Assembly: GCF_009932725.1 (NCBI RefSeq) | Contig: NZ_BLJU01000002.1 | Location: 372,001-436,000 of the forward strand | Reading direction: 5' to 3' | DNA length: 64,000 nt | DNA from: Pseudomonas yangonensis | GTDB lineage: Bacteria > Pseudomonadota > Gammaproteobacteria > Pseudomonadales > Pseudomonadaceae | Shown: positions 36,514 through 45,275 of the stretch, piece after piece | Layout of the letters: each line of letters opens with the position of its first letter | Numbering within the stretch: position 1 is the first letter of the stretch | Position numbers and translations under genes: made by a program | The notes under the pieces: generated by a model | Told to the model about the DNA's origin: nothing | What the model saw: the letters and a program-made list of their open reading frames with translations, nothing else | Databases searched by the model: none

Positions 36514-37460
36514 GGGCACTCCTTGATTGGGCTTCGACCATGGCTCAGCGCCTGCTGCAGCCAATCGATCAGGTGGGCGGTGACCTCGTCGCGATTGCTC
36601 TCGTTGAGCAGCTCGTGACGGGCCTCGGGATAAATCTTCAGTTGTACGTTGCGCACGCCGGCGCCGCGCAAGGCTCCGGCAAGGTCGCCCAGGCGCTTGC
36701 CGTCGCTGACCGGGTCGCGTGAGCCGCCGATCACCAGCAGCGGCAGGTCGGCATCGATCTGTGCCAGGTTCTCGACCGGGGTGATGTATTGCAGGCCATC
36801 GAGCAGGTCGCACCATAGCTGCGTGGTGCAGACGAAACCGCACAGCGGATCGGTCACGTATTTGTCCACTTCCGCTGCATCGCGGCTGAGCCAGTCGAAG
36901 GCCGTGCGGTTGGGCTTGAAGGCTTTGTTGAACGAGCCAAAGGATAGGTAATCGATAACCCTGCTACGCCCCTTGGGCCCAAGGCGCCAACGCTCGAAAC
37001 CGGCGATCAGCCTTGCGGCCTTGTACAGCGCCAGGGGCTGGTAATTGGAACCCGACAGCACGGCGCCCTGCAGGCTGCAGCTGTGGCCCATCAGATAGGC
37101 CATGCCGATGTAGCTGCCCATGCTGTGGCCAAACAGGAAGATTGGGGCCTGCGGGTAGCGCTGGCGGATATGGTGATTGAGCGAGGCCAGGTCGCCGACC
37201 ACCTTGTCCCAGCCGCCTTCATCGGCGTAATGGCCGAGCACGCCCTGAGCGGCGCTCTGGCCGTGGCCACGCTGGTCCAGCGCATAGAGGTCGAAGCCGG
37301 CGGCTACCAGGCTTTCGGCCAGGCGGGCATAGCGCAGGCTGTGTTCGGCCATACCGTGCGACAGCATGACCACCCCGCGCGGCGGTTGATCGCCGTGCCA
37401 GTGATTGACGTGCAGATGCAGACCGTCCTGTGTCACCAGGGGGAAGGCGTTGTGGCGCAT
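36510..37460 (-). CDS. Alpha/beta hydrolase, monoacylglycerol lipase / lysophospholipase-like
   Basis: This is a 316-aa serine hydrolase of the Hydrolase_4 group. The oxyanion segment VVMLSHGMAEHSLRY, the nucleophile S113 in FGHSMGS, the acid in VIGGSRDPVSDGKR and the histidine in IYPEARHELLNE complete the triad. AAGGA precedes the ATG. It is coupled to phaJ and divergent from fadD2, so it probably releases fatty acids that are then activated and degraded. There is no signal peptide, which suggests a cytoplasmic location. Confidence 0.88.
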   Translation of the reverse strand: MRHNAFPLVTQDGLHLHVNHWHGDQPPRGVVMLSHGMAEHSLRYARLAESLVAAGFDLYALDQRGHGQSAAQGVLGHYADEGGWDKVVGDLASLNHHIRQRYPQAPIFLFGHSMGSYIGMAYLMGHSCSLQGAVLSGSNYQPLALYKAARLIAGFERWRLGPKGRSRVIDYLSFGSFNKAFKPNRTAFDWLSRDAAEVDKYVTDPLCGFVCTTQLWCDLLDGLQYITPVENLAQIDADLPLLVIGGSRDPVSDGKRLGDLAGALRGAGVRNVQLKIYPEARHELLNESNRDEVTAHLIDWLQQALSHGRSPIKECP

Positions 37461-37677
37461 GGCGAATCCTTGTGCCGGAGATTGGCGGCATTGTGCACCT
37501 TGGCCGTCATCAGGCAAAGCACCGCGGTTTTCTTCGAAGCAGTAAAGATCGGTTACGAATCACAACATTTATTGCGAAATTCAGCCCATCAATGACGCCT
37601 TCGAGCTATTTGCGGCTCGGCTCTAAGCTGCTACTTTCCGGGCAGTCAGATCACTTCAGGGGAAGAGGACAAGAACA

Positions 37678-39366
37678 ATGCAACCTGATTTCTGGAACGA
37701 CAAACGCGCCCCTGGCGTGCCCAACGACATCGACCTGTCCAGCTACAAGTCGGTGATCGAAGTATTCGAGCGCTCGTGCAAGCGCTTCGCCGACCGTCCG
37801 GCCTTCAGCAATCTCGGCGTCACGCTGACCTATGCCGAGCTGGATCGCCTCTCCGCGGCCTTCGCCGCCTACCTGCAGAAGCAAACCGACCTCAAGCCGG
37901 GTGATCGCATCGCGGTGCAGATGCCCAACGTGCTGCAGTATCCCATCGCGGTGTTCGGCGCCATGCGCGCCGGGCTGATCGTGGTCAACACCAACCCGCT
38001 GTATACCGCCCGCGAGATGCGCCACCAGTTCAAGGATGCCGGTGTGCGCGCGCTGGTGTACCTGAACATGTTCGGCAAGCTGGTGCAGGAAGTGCTGCCC
38101 GATACCGAGATCGAGTACCTGATCGAGGCGAAGATGGGCGACCTGCTGCCGAGCCTCAAGGGCTGGCTGGTCAATACCGTGGTGAAGAAGGTCAAGAAGA
38201 TGGTGCCTGACTACCATCTGCCCCAGGCCATCCCCTTCAAACAGGTGCTCAAGCAGGGGCAGAGCCAGGCGCTGGCGCCGGTCACGGCCGGCCACGACGA
38301 TATTGCCGTGCTGCAGTACACCGGTGGCACCACCGGTGTGGCCAAGGGCGCCATGCTCACCCACGGCAACCTGGTGGCCAACATGTTGCAGGTCGACGCC
38401 TGCCTGTCGCAGCTCGGCCCGGACGGCACGCCGTTGATGAAGCAGGGCCAGGAGATCATGATCGCGCCGCTGCCGCTGTACCACATCTATGCATTCACCG
38501 CGAACTGCATGTGCATGATGGTCAACGGCAACCACAACGTGCTGATCACCAACCCGCGCGACATTCCCGGCTTCGTCAAGGAACTGGGCAAGTGGAAGTT
38601 CTCCGCGCTGCTGGGCCTCAATACCCTGTTCGTCGCGCTGATGGATCACCCGGATTTCAAGAATCTGGACTTCTCCAGCCTCAAGGTCACCAACTCCGGC
38701 GGTACCGCGCTGGTCAAGGCGACTGCCGAACGCTGGCAGCAGATGACCGGCTGTACCGTGGTGGAGGGTTACGGCCTGACCGAGACCTCACCGGTGGCCA
38801 GCACCAACCCCTATGGCGACAAGGCGCGCCTGGGCACGGTCGGCATTCCGGTGCCGGGCACGGCGTTCAAGGTGATCGATGACGATGGCAACGAGCTGCC
38901 GACCGGCGAGCGTGGCGAGCTGTGCATCAAGGGCCCGCAGGTGATGAAGGGCTATTGGCAGCGCGAGGAAGCCACCGCCGAGGTGCTCGATGCCGAAGGC
39001 TGGTTCAAGACCGGCGATATCGCGGTGATCGACTCGGATGGTTTCGTGCGTATCGTCGACCGCAAGAAGGACATGATCATCGTTTCGGGTTTCAACGTGT
39101 ACCCCAACGAGATCGAGGACGTGGTCATGGCTCACCCGAAAGTCGCCAGCTGTGCGGCCATCGGCGTGCCGGACGAGAAATCCGGCGAAGTGGTCAAGCT
39201 GTTCGTGGTGCCGCGCGATGGCGGTGTGACTGTCGAAGAGCTCAAGGCCTACTGCAAGGAAAACTTCACCGGCTACAAGGTGCCGAAGCACATCGTGTTC
39301 AAGGACTCGCTGCCGATGACCCCGGTCGGCAAGATCCTGCGCCGCGAACTGCGCGATATCGCCTGA
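37678..39366 (+). CDS. fadD2: Long-chain fatty-acid-CoA ligase FadD2
   Basis: This 562-aa acyl-adenylating enzyme activates fatty acids with ATP and CoA. The AMP-binding signature YTGGTTGVAKGA lies near 213, with VEGYGLTETSPV and DRKKDMIIVSGFNVYPNEIE following, and the catalytic lysine in GKILRRELRD near the end. It is the first of two tandem paralogues; in P. aeruginosa fadD2 precedes fadD1 in the same order. AGAGGA lies upstream of the ATG. A GGCCTC/GAGGCC hairpin without a T run follows its stop. Confidence 0.95.
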   Translation: MQPDFWNDKRAPGVPNDIDLSSYKSVIEVFERSCKRFADRPAFSNLGVTLTYAELDRLSAAFAAYLQKQTDLKPGDRIAVQMPNVLQYPIAVFGAMRAGLIVVNTNPLYTAREMRHQFKDAGVRALVYLNMFGKLVQEVLPDTEIEYLIEAKMGDLLPSLKGWLVNTVVKKVKKMVPDYHLPQAIPFKQVLKQGQSQALAPVTAGHDDIAVLQYTGGTTGVAKGAMLTHGNLVANMLQVDACLSQLGPDGTPLMKQGQEIMIAPLPLYHIYAFTANCMCMMVNGNHNVLITNPRDIPGFVKELGKWKFSALLGLNTLFVALMDHPDFKNLDFSSLKVTNSGGTALVKATAERWQQMTGCTVVEGYGLTETSPVASTNPYGDKARLGTVGIPVPGTAFKVIDDDGNELPTGERGELCIKGPQVMKGYWQREEATAEVLDAEGWFKTGDIAVIDSDGFVRIVDRKKDMIIVSGFNVYPNEIEDVVMAHPKVASCAAIGVPDEKSGEVVKLFVVPRDGGVTVEELKAYCKENFTGYKVPKHIVFKDSLPMTPVGKILRRELRDIA

Positions 39367-39750
39367 TCCCCTCGGCCTCTCCCGCGCAGGGGGAGGCCGC
39401 CCATCTGCCGCAATGGCCGATCAATTGTTGTGATTTGGTAACCGCTAGCGCTCGTTTCGTCGACCCCCGCACTGTCGGTGCAGCTGGGCCGGGCTAGTCT
39501 CTATGCGCGGCAATAAGCGAGCTAGAGGCTTCTCCGCGTTTTCATCGGTCGATAATCGATTGTGACTCTTGTGCGTCTTTTGGTCACTTCCATTACTCTG
39601 TGGCCCGTGCTTGGTGCTGGTGGGCCTCTGGCAAAGCTGCTACTCTCGGCGCGCTTCCGGGCCCCTGGCCAGCGGTAAAGCGAGCTAAACACACAACAAA
39701 CAACCGCCTTCGCGCGGTGAAGATCAGCTGTTGCTTAGGAGTGGGCTTCC
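39367..39750. promoter_or_regulatory. fadD2-fadD1 intergenic region
   Basis: This 384-base stretch without a gene holds an imperfect GGCCTC...GAGGCC hairpin just after fadD2 and probably a separate fadD1 promoter. AAGCTGCTACT at 39634-39644 is repeated exactly upstream of fadD2 (37625-37635). I see no clear FadR- or PsrA-type palindrome. Confidence 0.5.
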
Positions 39751-41439
39751 ATGACCGAAAACTTCTGGAAGGACAAGTATCCCGTTGGGGTCGCTGCCGA
39801 AATCAATCCCGACCAGTACCCGAATATCCTCGCGGTATTGAAAGAGTCCTGCCAACGCTTCGCCGACAAGCCTGCTTTCAGCAACCTGGGCAAGACCCTC
39901 ACCTATGGTGAGATCTACAAACTCTCCGGTGACTTCGCCGCCTACCTGCAGAAACACACCGATCTCAAGCCCGGCGACCGCATCGCCGTGCAGTTGCCCA
40001 ACGTCCTGCAGTACCCCATCGTGGTGTTCGGTGCCATGCGCGCCGGTCTGGTGGTGGTCAACACCAACCCGCTGTACACCGCGCGGGAAATGGAGCACCA
40101 GTTCAACGACTCCGGCGCCAAGGCGCTGATCTGCCTGGCCAATATGGCCCACCTGGCCGAGCAGGTCGTGCCCAAGACCGGTGTCAAAACCGTGATCGTC
40201 ACCGAAGTCGGCGACATGCTGCCGACCTTCAAGCGTCTGCTGGTCAATGCCGTGATCAAGCACGTGAAGAAGATGGTGCCGGCCTACAACCTGCCGCAGG
40301 CGGTCAGGCTCAACGATGCCCTGGCCAAGGGCCGTGGTCAGAGCTTCAGTGAAGCCAACCCGCGCAACGACGATATCGCCGTGCTGCAATACACCGGTGG
40401 CACTACGGGTGTGGCCAAGGGCGCCATGCTTACCCATCGCAACCTGGTGGCCAACATGCTGCAGGTCAAGGAACTGATGGGAGCCAACCTCGATGAAGGT
40501 TGCGAGGTGCTGATCGCGCCGCTGCCGCTGTACCACATCTACGCCTTCACCTTCCATTGCATGGCGATGATGCTGATCGGCGGCCACAACATCCTGCTGA
40601 CCAACCCGCGCGACCTGCCGGCGGTGGTCAAGGACCTGGCCAAGTACCGCTTCACCGGCTTCGTTGGTCTCAACACCCTGTTCGTTGCGCTGTGTAACAA
40701 CGAGGACTTCCGCAGGCTGGATTTCTCCGCGCTCAAGCTCACCGTTTCCGGCGGCATGGCCCTGCAGCTGGCGACCGCCGAGCGCTGGAAGGAAGTCACC
40801 GGCTGCGCCATCTGCGAAGGCTTCGGCATGACCGAGACCAGCCCGGTGGCCACGGTCAACCCGTTCAGCGCCATCCAGCTCGGTACCATCGGCATTCCGG
40901 TGCCTTCGACGCTGTGCAAGATCATCAATGACGACGGCCAGGAGCTGGCCATCGGCGAAATCGGCGAGCTGTGCGTGAAAGGCCCGCAGGTGATGAAGGG
41001 CTACTGGCAGCGTCAGGAAGCCACCGACGAAATCCTCGACGCCGACGGCTGGTTGAAAACCGGCGATATCGGCCTGATCCAGGAAGACGGCTACCTGCGC
41101 ATCGTCGACCGCAAGAAAGACATGATTCTGGTGTCCGGCTTCAACGTTTATCCGAACGAGCTGGAAGACGTGCTGGCGACCCTGCCGGGTGTGCTGCAGT
41201 GCGCCGCCATCGGTGTGCCGGACGAAAAATCCGGCGAGGCGATCAAGGTGTTCGTGGTGGTCAAACCGGGCGAAAGCGTGACCAAGGAGCAGGTGATGGA
41301 GCACATGCGCGCCAATCTCACCGGCTACAAGGTGCCCAAGGCTGTGGAATTCCGCGACGTGCTGCCGACCACCAACGTTGGCAAGATCCTGCGCCGCGAA
41401 CTGCGTGACGAAGAGCTGAAGAAGCTGGGCAAGAAGTGA
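39751..41439 (+). CDS. fadD1: Long-chain fatty-acid-CoA ligase FadD1
   Basis: This 562-aa paralogue of the preceding enzyme has the same length and motifs: YTGGTTGVAKGA, CEGFGMTETSPV, DRKKDMILVSGFNVYPNELE and GKILRRELRD. In P. aeruginosa FadD1 prefers long-chain and FadD2 shorter fatty acids; specificity here is inferred from synteny only. AGGAGT lies upstream of the ATG. A terminator follows. Confidence 0.95.
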   Translation: MTENFWKDKYPVGVAAEINPDQYPNILAVLKESCQRFADKPAFSNLGKTLTYGEIYKLSGDFAAYLQKHTDLKPGDRIAVQLPNVLQYPIVVFGAMRAGLVVVNTNPLYTAREMEHQFNDSGAKALICLANMAHLAEQVVPKTGVKTVIVTEVGDMLPTFKRLLVNAVIKHVKKMVPAYNLPQAVRLNDALAKGRGQSFSEANPRNDDIAVLQYTGGTTGVAKGAMLTHRNLVANMLQVKELMGANLDEGCEVLIAPLPLYHIYAFTFHCMAMMLIGGHNILLTNPRDLPAVVKDLAKYRFTGFVGLNTLFVALCNNEDFRRLDFSALKLTVSGGMALQLATAERWKEVTGCAICEGFGMTETSPVATVNPFSAIQLGTIGIPVPSTLCKIINDDGQELAIGEIGELCVKGPQVMKGYWQRQEATDEILDADGWLKTGDIGLIQEDGYLRIVDRKKDMILVSGFNVYPNELEDVLATLPGVLQCAAIGVPDEKSGEAIKVFVVVKPGESVTKEQVMEHMRANLTGYKVPKAVEFRDVLPTTNVGKILRRELRDEELKKLGKK

Positions 41440-41460
41440 TTCATACCCGCTGAAACGAAG

Positions 41461-41483
41461 AACCCGCTACGGCGGGTTTTTTA
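41461..41483 (+). terminator. Intrinsic terminator after fadD1
   Basis: AACCCGC-TACG-GCGGGTT runs into a T-rich tail (TTTTTTATT), 21 bases after the fadD1 stop. Confidence 0.92.
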
Positions 41484-41608
41484 TTGTCCGGACAATAGCG
41501 GTGAGGCGGAAAGCCGCAGGCAGCGCGCAACTTCGAAGCCTGTTGCACGGGACAATAGGCGCATAGACTGTGCACCACATGCATGAATCGAAATGAGGCG
41601 TGTGGCTG

Positions 41609-42514
41609 ATGCAATTACCGGATCTCAACCTGCTGGTTGCGCTCGATATTCTGCTCGACGAAGGCAGCGTCGCCGGTGCTGCGCGGCGCATGCACCTCAG
41701 CGCTCCGGCCATGAGCCGCACTCTGACGCGCATTCGCGAGGCCATCGGAGACCCGATTCTGGTGCGTGCCGGTCGGGGTCTGGTCCCAACGCCTCGGGCG
41801 CTGGAATTGCGCGAGCAGGTACGCGATCTGGTGGAGCAGGCGGGTAGCGTCTTTCGCTCCAGCGAGATCGAGCTGGGCAGTCTGTTGCGTGAGTTCAACA
41901 TCCGCACCAATGACGTCTTTATGGTCTGTTACGGCGGGCGTCTGGTTGATCTGGTGCGTGCGCAGGCGCCCAACGTGACCCTGCGCTTCGTCCCTGAGGT
42001 GGACGATGACGACGATGCCCTGCGCGCCGGGCGTATCGATCTGGCTATCGGTGCGTCGGCGCGAATGCTGCCGGAAATCAAGCAGCAGGGATTGTTCATG
42101 AGTCGCTTCGTCGGCCTGGCGCGCGCGGATCATCCCATCTTCAGCGAGGTGATCAACGCCGAACGCTTCGCTTCGTTCGATCAGGTCAGTGTGTCGCGCC
42201 GCGGGCTCGCGCGCGGTCCCATCGACACCGCACTGGAACTACAGGGATTGGCCCGACGGGTGGTGGCGGTGTCGCCGAGTTTCTTCTCTGCGGTACTGGC
42301 GCTGCGCAATTCGGATCTGATCCTGCCGATGCCCAATCCGGTGGTTGCGACCTGCAGCCAGCTCGGCCTGGCGCTGCGCAGTTTCGAGATTCCTCTAGCG
42401 TTGTCTCCGGTGCGCGTGCATCAGTCCTGGCATCCGCGTTTCGACAACGATCTCGGCCATCGTTGGTTGCGAGGCTTGATCAAGCGCTGTTGCGAAGAAA
42501 ATCCGCTAGGCTGA
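41609..42514 (+). CDS. LysR-family transcriptional regulator
   Basis: This is a 301-aa regulator with a standard winged helix-turn-helix (LPDLNLLVALDILLDEGSVA, LSAPAMSRTLTRIREAIGDP) and a LysR effector domain of the NodD/SyrM-like branch. I chose ATG at 41609, ten bases after GAGG; GTG at 41600 in frame is too close to that site. It lies upstream and on the same strand as an MFS/HlyD/NodT pump, with a LysR-type box in between, so it probably controls the pump. Confidence 0.87.
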   Translation: MQLPDLNLLVALDILLDEGSVAGAARRMHLSAPAMSRTLTRIREAIGDPILVRAGRGLVPTPRALELREQVRDLVEQAGSVFRSSEIELGSLLREFNIRTNDVFMVCYGGRLVDLVRAQAPNVTLRFVPEVDDDDDALRAGRIDLAIGASARMLPEIKQQGLFMSRFVGLARADHPIFSEVINAERFASFDQVSVSRRGLARGPIDTALELQGLARRVVAVSPSFFSAVLALRNSDLILPMPNPVVATCSQLGLALRSFEIPLALSPVRVHQSWHPRFDNDLGHRWLRGLIKRCCEENPLG

Positions 42515-42550
42515 TATAGATGCGTTTGACGCAATGATCTATTAGAAATA

Positions 42551-42566
42551 TTGCAATTTTCTGCAA
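42551..42566. promoter_or_regulatory. LysR-type box upstream of MFS pump
   Basis: TTGCA-N6-TGCAA is a symmetric T-N11-A element between the LysR gene and the MFS gene, about 90 bases before the latter. A second near-palindrome, CCGGTAA-N8-TTACCGG (42589-42610), follows it. Confidence 0.5.
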
Positions 42567-42655
42567 TTATTCGCTTGCTTACACTTTGCCGGTAATCGAT
42601 ACGTTACCGGATGTTTCCCGATGTTTTCCCTTTTCATCGATAACGGTGCGACACC

Positions 42656-44203
42656 GTGAGCGCGCCTATGGCGGCTCACGCCCTCGCGCCGGTCGCAAGC
42701 CCTGTGCAGAGCGGCCCGGCGGTCTCACCTTTCGGGCTGCGCATCGTCGTCGGCCTGCTCGGCGTTCTGCTCGCCGTGCTGGTGTCCGGCTTCAACGAGA
42801 ACGTCACGCGCATTGCGCTGATGGACATCCGCGGCGCCATGGGCATCGGTCACGACGAGGGGGCATGGCTGCTGGCCCTGTACGCGGCGCCGACGGTCTG
42901 CGCCATGGCCTTTGCGCCATGGTTCGCGGTGACCTTCTCGCTGCGCCGTTTCACCCTGTGCGCCATCGCCGCATTGATGCTGTTTGGCCTGCTTTCGCCG
43001 CTGGCGCCCAACGAACGCGTACTGATGTTCCTGCGTGTGTTGCAGGGGCTGGCCGGCGGCGCGCTGCCGCCGATGCTGATGACCGTGGCGCTGCGTTTTC
43101 TGCCGCCCCATATCAAGGTCTACGGCTTGGGCGCATACGCCCTGACCGCCACTTTCGGGCCGAACCTGGCGACGCCGCTGGCGGCGTTCTGGGTGGAGTT
43201 CGTTGGCTGGCGCTGGGCCTTCTGGCAGATCATTCCCGGCTGTCTGCTGTCGATGGCCGCGGTGGCTTGGGGCATCCCGCAAGACCCGCTGCGTCTGGAG
43301 CGCTTTGCGCACTTCAACTGGTGCGGTCTGTTGCTGGGTTTACCGGCAATCTCCATGTTGGTTATCGGGCTGCTGCAGGGCGAGCTGCTGGGCTGGTTCA
43401 ACTCTCCGCTGATCGTGACTCTGCTCGGCGGTGGCAGCATGCTGCTGGTGTTATTTCTGCTCAACGAATGGCGTCATCCGGTGCCGTTCTTCAAGCTGCA
43501 GATGCTCAAGTTGCGCAACCTGAGTTTTTCCCTGTTCACCCTGGCCGGGGTGCTGCTGGTCAGCCAGTCGCTGAGCCAGATTCCTGCCGCTTATCTGGCC
43601 CAGTTGCAGGGCTACCGTCCGTTGCAGACTGCACCCATGCTGCTCTGGGTGGCGCTGCCGCAGCTGCTCGCGCTGCCGCTGACGGCGGCGCTGTGCAACA
43701 TCCGGCGGGTGGATTGCCGCTGGGTGCTGGCGCTCGGGCTGGCGCTGCTCGGCGGCGCCGCGCTGCTCGGTACCCAACTAACCTCGGCGTGGATTCGTGA
43801 CGATTTCCTGCTGATGCAGTTGCTGCTGGTGTTCGGCCAACCCATGGCGGTGCTGCCGCTGCTGATTCTCGCCACTGGCGTGGTGCAGCCCGTCGAAGGG
43901 CCGTTCGCCTCTGCCTGGTTCAATACCGTGCGCGGTTTCTCCGGGGCGCTGGCCACCGGTGTTCTCGGCCTGCTCACCACTCATCGTCTGCATCTGCATT
44001 CCACGCAGCTGGTCGACCGCCTTGGCAACCAGCCGCTGCTGCCTGATAGCAGCCTCGGCGGCATCGCACACCGTCTGCACGGGCAGGCCATGGTGCTGAC
44101 CTATGCCGATCTCTACCTGTGCGCCGCTGTGCTGGCGTTCGCCTTAATCCTGATCATTCCTTTCGTGCCCACGCGGATATTCCCGCCGCGTTCGGCCAAC
44201 TGA
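42656..44203 (+). CDS. MFS drug exporter, EmrB/DHA2-like
   Basis: This is a 515-aa protein with about 14 membrane helices and the DHA2 layout (NENVTRIALMDIRGAMGIGHDEGAWL near helix 1-2, RVLQGLAGGALPPMLM as motif C region). With the next two genes it forms an EmrAB-TolC-like tripartite pump. The start is GTG at 42656; ATG at 42668 would shorten it by four residues. The substrate is unknown. The three genes are packed with gaps of 1-3 bases. Confidence 0.88.
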   Translation: MSAPMAAHALAPVASPVQSGPAVSPFGLRIVVGLLGVLLAVLVSGFNENVTRIALMDIRGAMGIGHDEGAWLLALYAAPTVCAMAFAPWFAVTFSLRRFTLCAIAALMLFGLLSPLAPNERVLMFLRVLQGLAGGALPPMLMTVALRFLPPHIKVYGLGAYALTATFGPNLATPLAAFWVEFVGWRWAFWQIIPGCLLSMAAVAWGIPQDPLRLERFAHFNWCGLLLGLPAISMLVIGLLQGELLGWFNSPLIVTLLGGGSMLLVLFLLNEWRHPVPFFKLQMLKLRNLSFSLFTLAGVLLVSQSLSQIPAAYLAQLQGYRPLQTAPMLLWVALPQLLALPLTAALCNIRRVDCRWVLALGLALLGGAALLGTQLTSAWIRDDFLLMQLLLVFGQPMAVLPLLILATGVVQPVEGPFASAWFNTVRGFSGALATGVLGLLTTHRLHLHSTQLVDRLGNQPLLPDSSLGGIAHRLHGQAMVLTYADLYLCAAVLAFALILIIPFVPTRIFPPRSAN

Positions 44204-44206
44204 CCG

Positions 44207-45274
44207 ATGGACAAGAGCATGACTACTTTTCGCAAACCCGCCCTGCTGATTGGCTTGCCGATTGCCGGCCTGATTGTCTGGGGAGCCTGGCAGTTGCTGT
44301 TGGCTGAGCGCACCGAGCAAAGCACCAACGATGCCTTCGTCAGTGCCGACTACACCCTGATAGCCCCCAAGGTTTCCGGCTTCATCAGCGAGGTGCTGGT
44401 GGAGGATAACCAGCGAGTGAAGGCCGGGCAGTTGCTGGCGCGTATCGATGACCGCGACTACCGCACAGCGCTGGAGGGCGCACGGGCGGCGGTGGCCAGC
44501 GCCGAGGCGCAGCGCGCCAATGCCCAGGCCACGCTCGATCGTCAGCAATCACTGATCGCCCAGGCTGCAGCGCTGGTCGAGGCGGATCAGGCCGAGATGG
44601 TCTTTGCCCGTCACGAGCTGGAGCGTTATCGGCATCTGGCCGGGCAGGGCGCCGGTACGTTGCAGAACTCACAGCTGGCGCAGAGTCGCTACGACATCCA
44701 GCGCGCCCGGCAGGGCGAGCACTCGGCAGCCCTGGTCGCTGCCCGCCAGCAGGTGGATATCCTCACCGCGCAGCGCGATGCGGCGCTAGCAGCGCTGGAG
44801 GGCGCACAGGCGGCGCAGGCGCGCGCCGAACTGGATCTGTCGCATACCGAGTTACGTGCGCCGATCGACGGTATGGTCGGTCACCGCACGCTGCGCGTTG
44901 GGGCCTTTGTCAGCCCCGGCGAGCGATTGCTGGCGGTGGTGCCGCTGGCGGACGCCTATGTGGTCGCCAACTTCCTGGAAACCCAGCTGACCAACGTGCG
45001 CCCCGGTCAGGCGGTAAGCGTTGCGGTGGACACCTTCCCGGGTAAAACCCTGCGCGGTCAGGTTCAGAGCGTGGCCCCGGCCACCGGGGTGACCTTCGCT
45101 GCGGTAGCGCCAGACAATGCCACCGGCAACTTCACCAAAGTGGTACAGCGTATTCCGGTGAAGATAGTGCTCGATGCCGGGCAGCCGCTGCTCGGGCATC
45201 TGCGTGTCGGCATGTCGGTGGAAGCCTGCATCGATACGCGCCAGCGCCCCGAAGCCCTGGCCGGGGTGAACTGA
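44207..45274 (+). CDS. HlyD/EmrA-family membrane-fusion protein
   Basis: This 355-aa adaptor has an N-terminal anchor (about 9-28), the lipoyl halves (YTLIAPKVSGFISEVLVEDNQ and LSHTELRAPIDGMVGHRTL), a long coiled hairpin (about 90-200) and a beta-barrel C-terminus. It bridges the MFS pump and the outer-membrane channel. ATG at 44207 has no clear ribosome-binding site; ATG at 44219 is in frame and possible. The MFS stop is three bases upstream, so coupling is likely. Confidence 0.9.
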   Translation: MDKSMTTFRKPALLIGLPIAGLIVWGAWQLLLAERTEQSTNDAFVSADYTLIAPKVSGFISEVLVEDNQRVKAGQLLARIDDRDYRTALEGARAAVASAEAQRANAQATLDRQQSLIAQAAALVEADQAEMVFARHELERYRHLAGQGAGTLQNSQLAQSRYDIQRARQGEHSAALVAARQQVDILTAQRDAALAALEGAQAAQARAELDLSHTELRAPIDGMVGHRTLRVGAFVSPGERLLAVVPLADAYVVANFLETQLTNVRPGQAVSVAVDTFPGKTLRGQVQSVAPATGVTFAAVAPDNATGNFTKVVQRIPVKIVLDAGQPLLGHLRVGMSVEACIDTRQRPEALAGVN

Positions 45275-45275
45275 A

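Noticed and set aside
37678..41439. Tandem fadD genes as a recent duplication or assembly error
   Set aside because: The two proteins differ throughout, and the same fadD2-fadD1 order is known in P. aeruginosa.
42586..43800. Alternative plus-strand frame within the MFS gene
   Set aside because: Arg/Ala-rich translation without membrane pattern; the MFS frame from 42656 has clear helices and family motifs.
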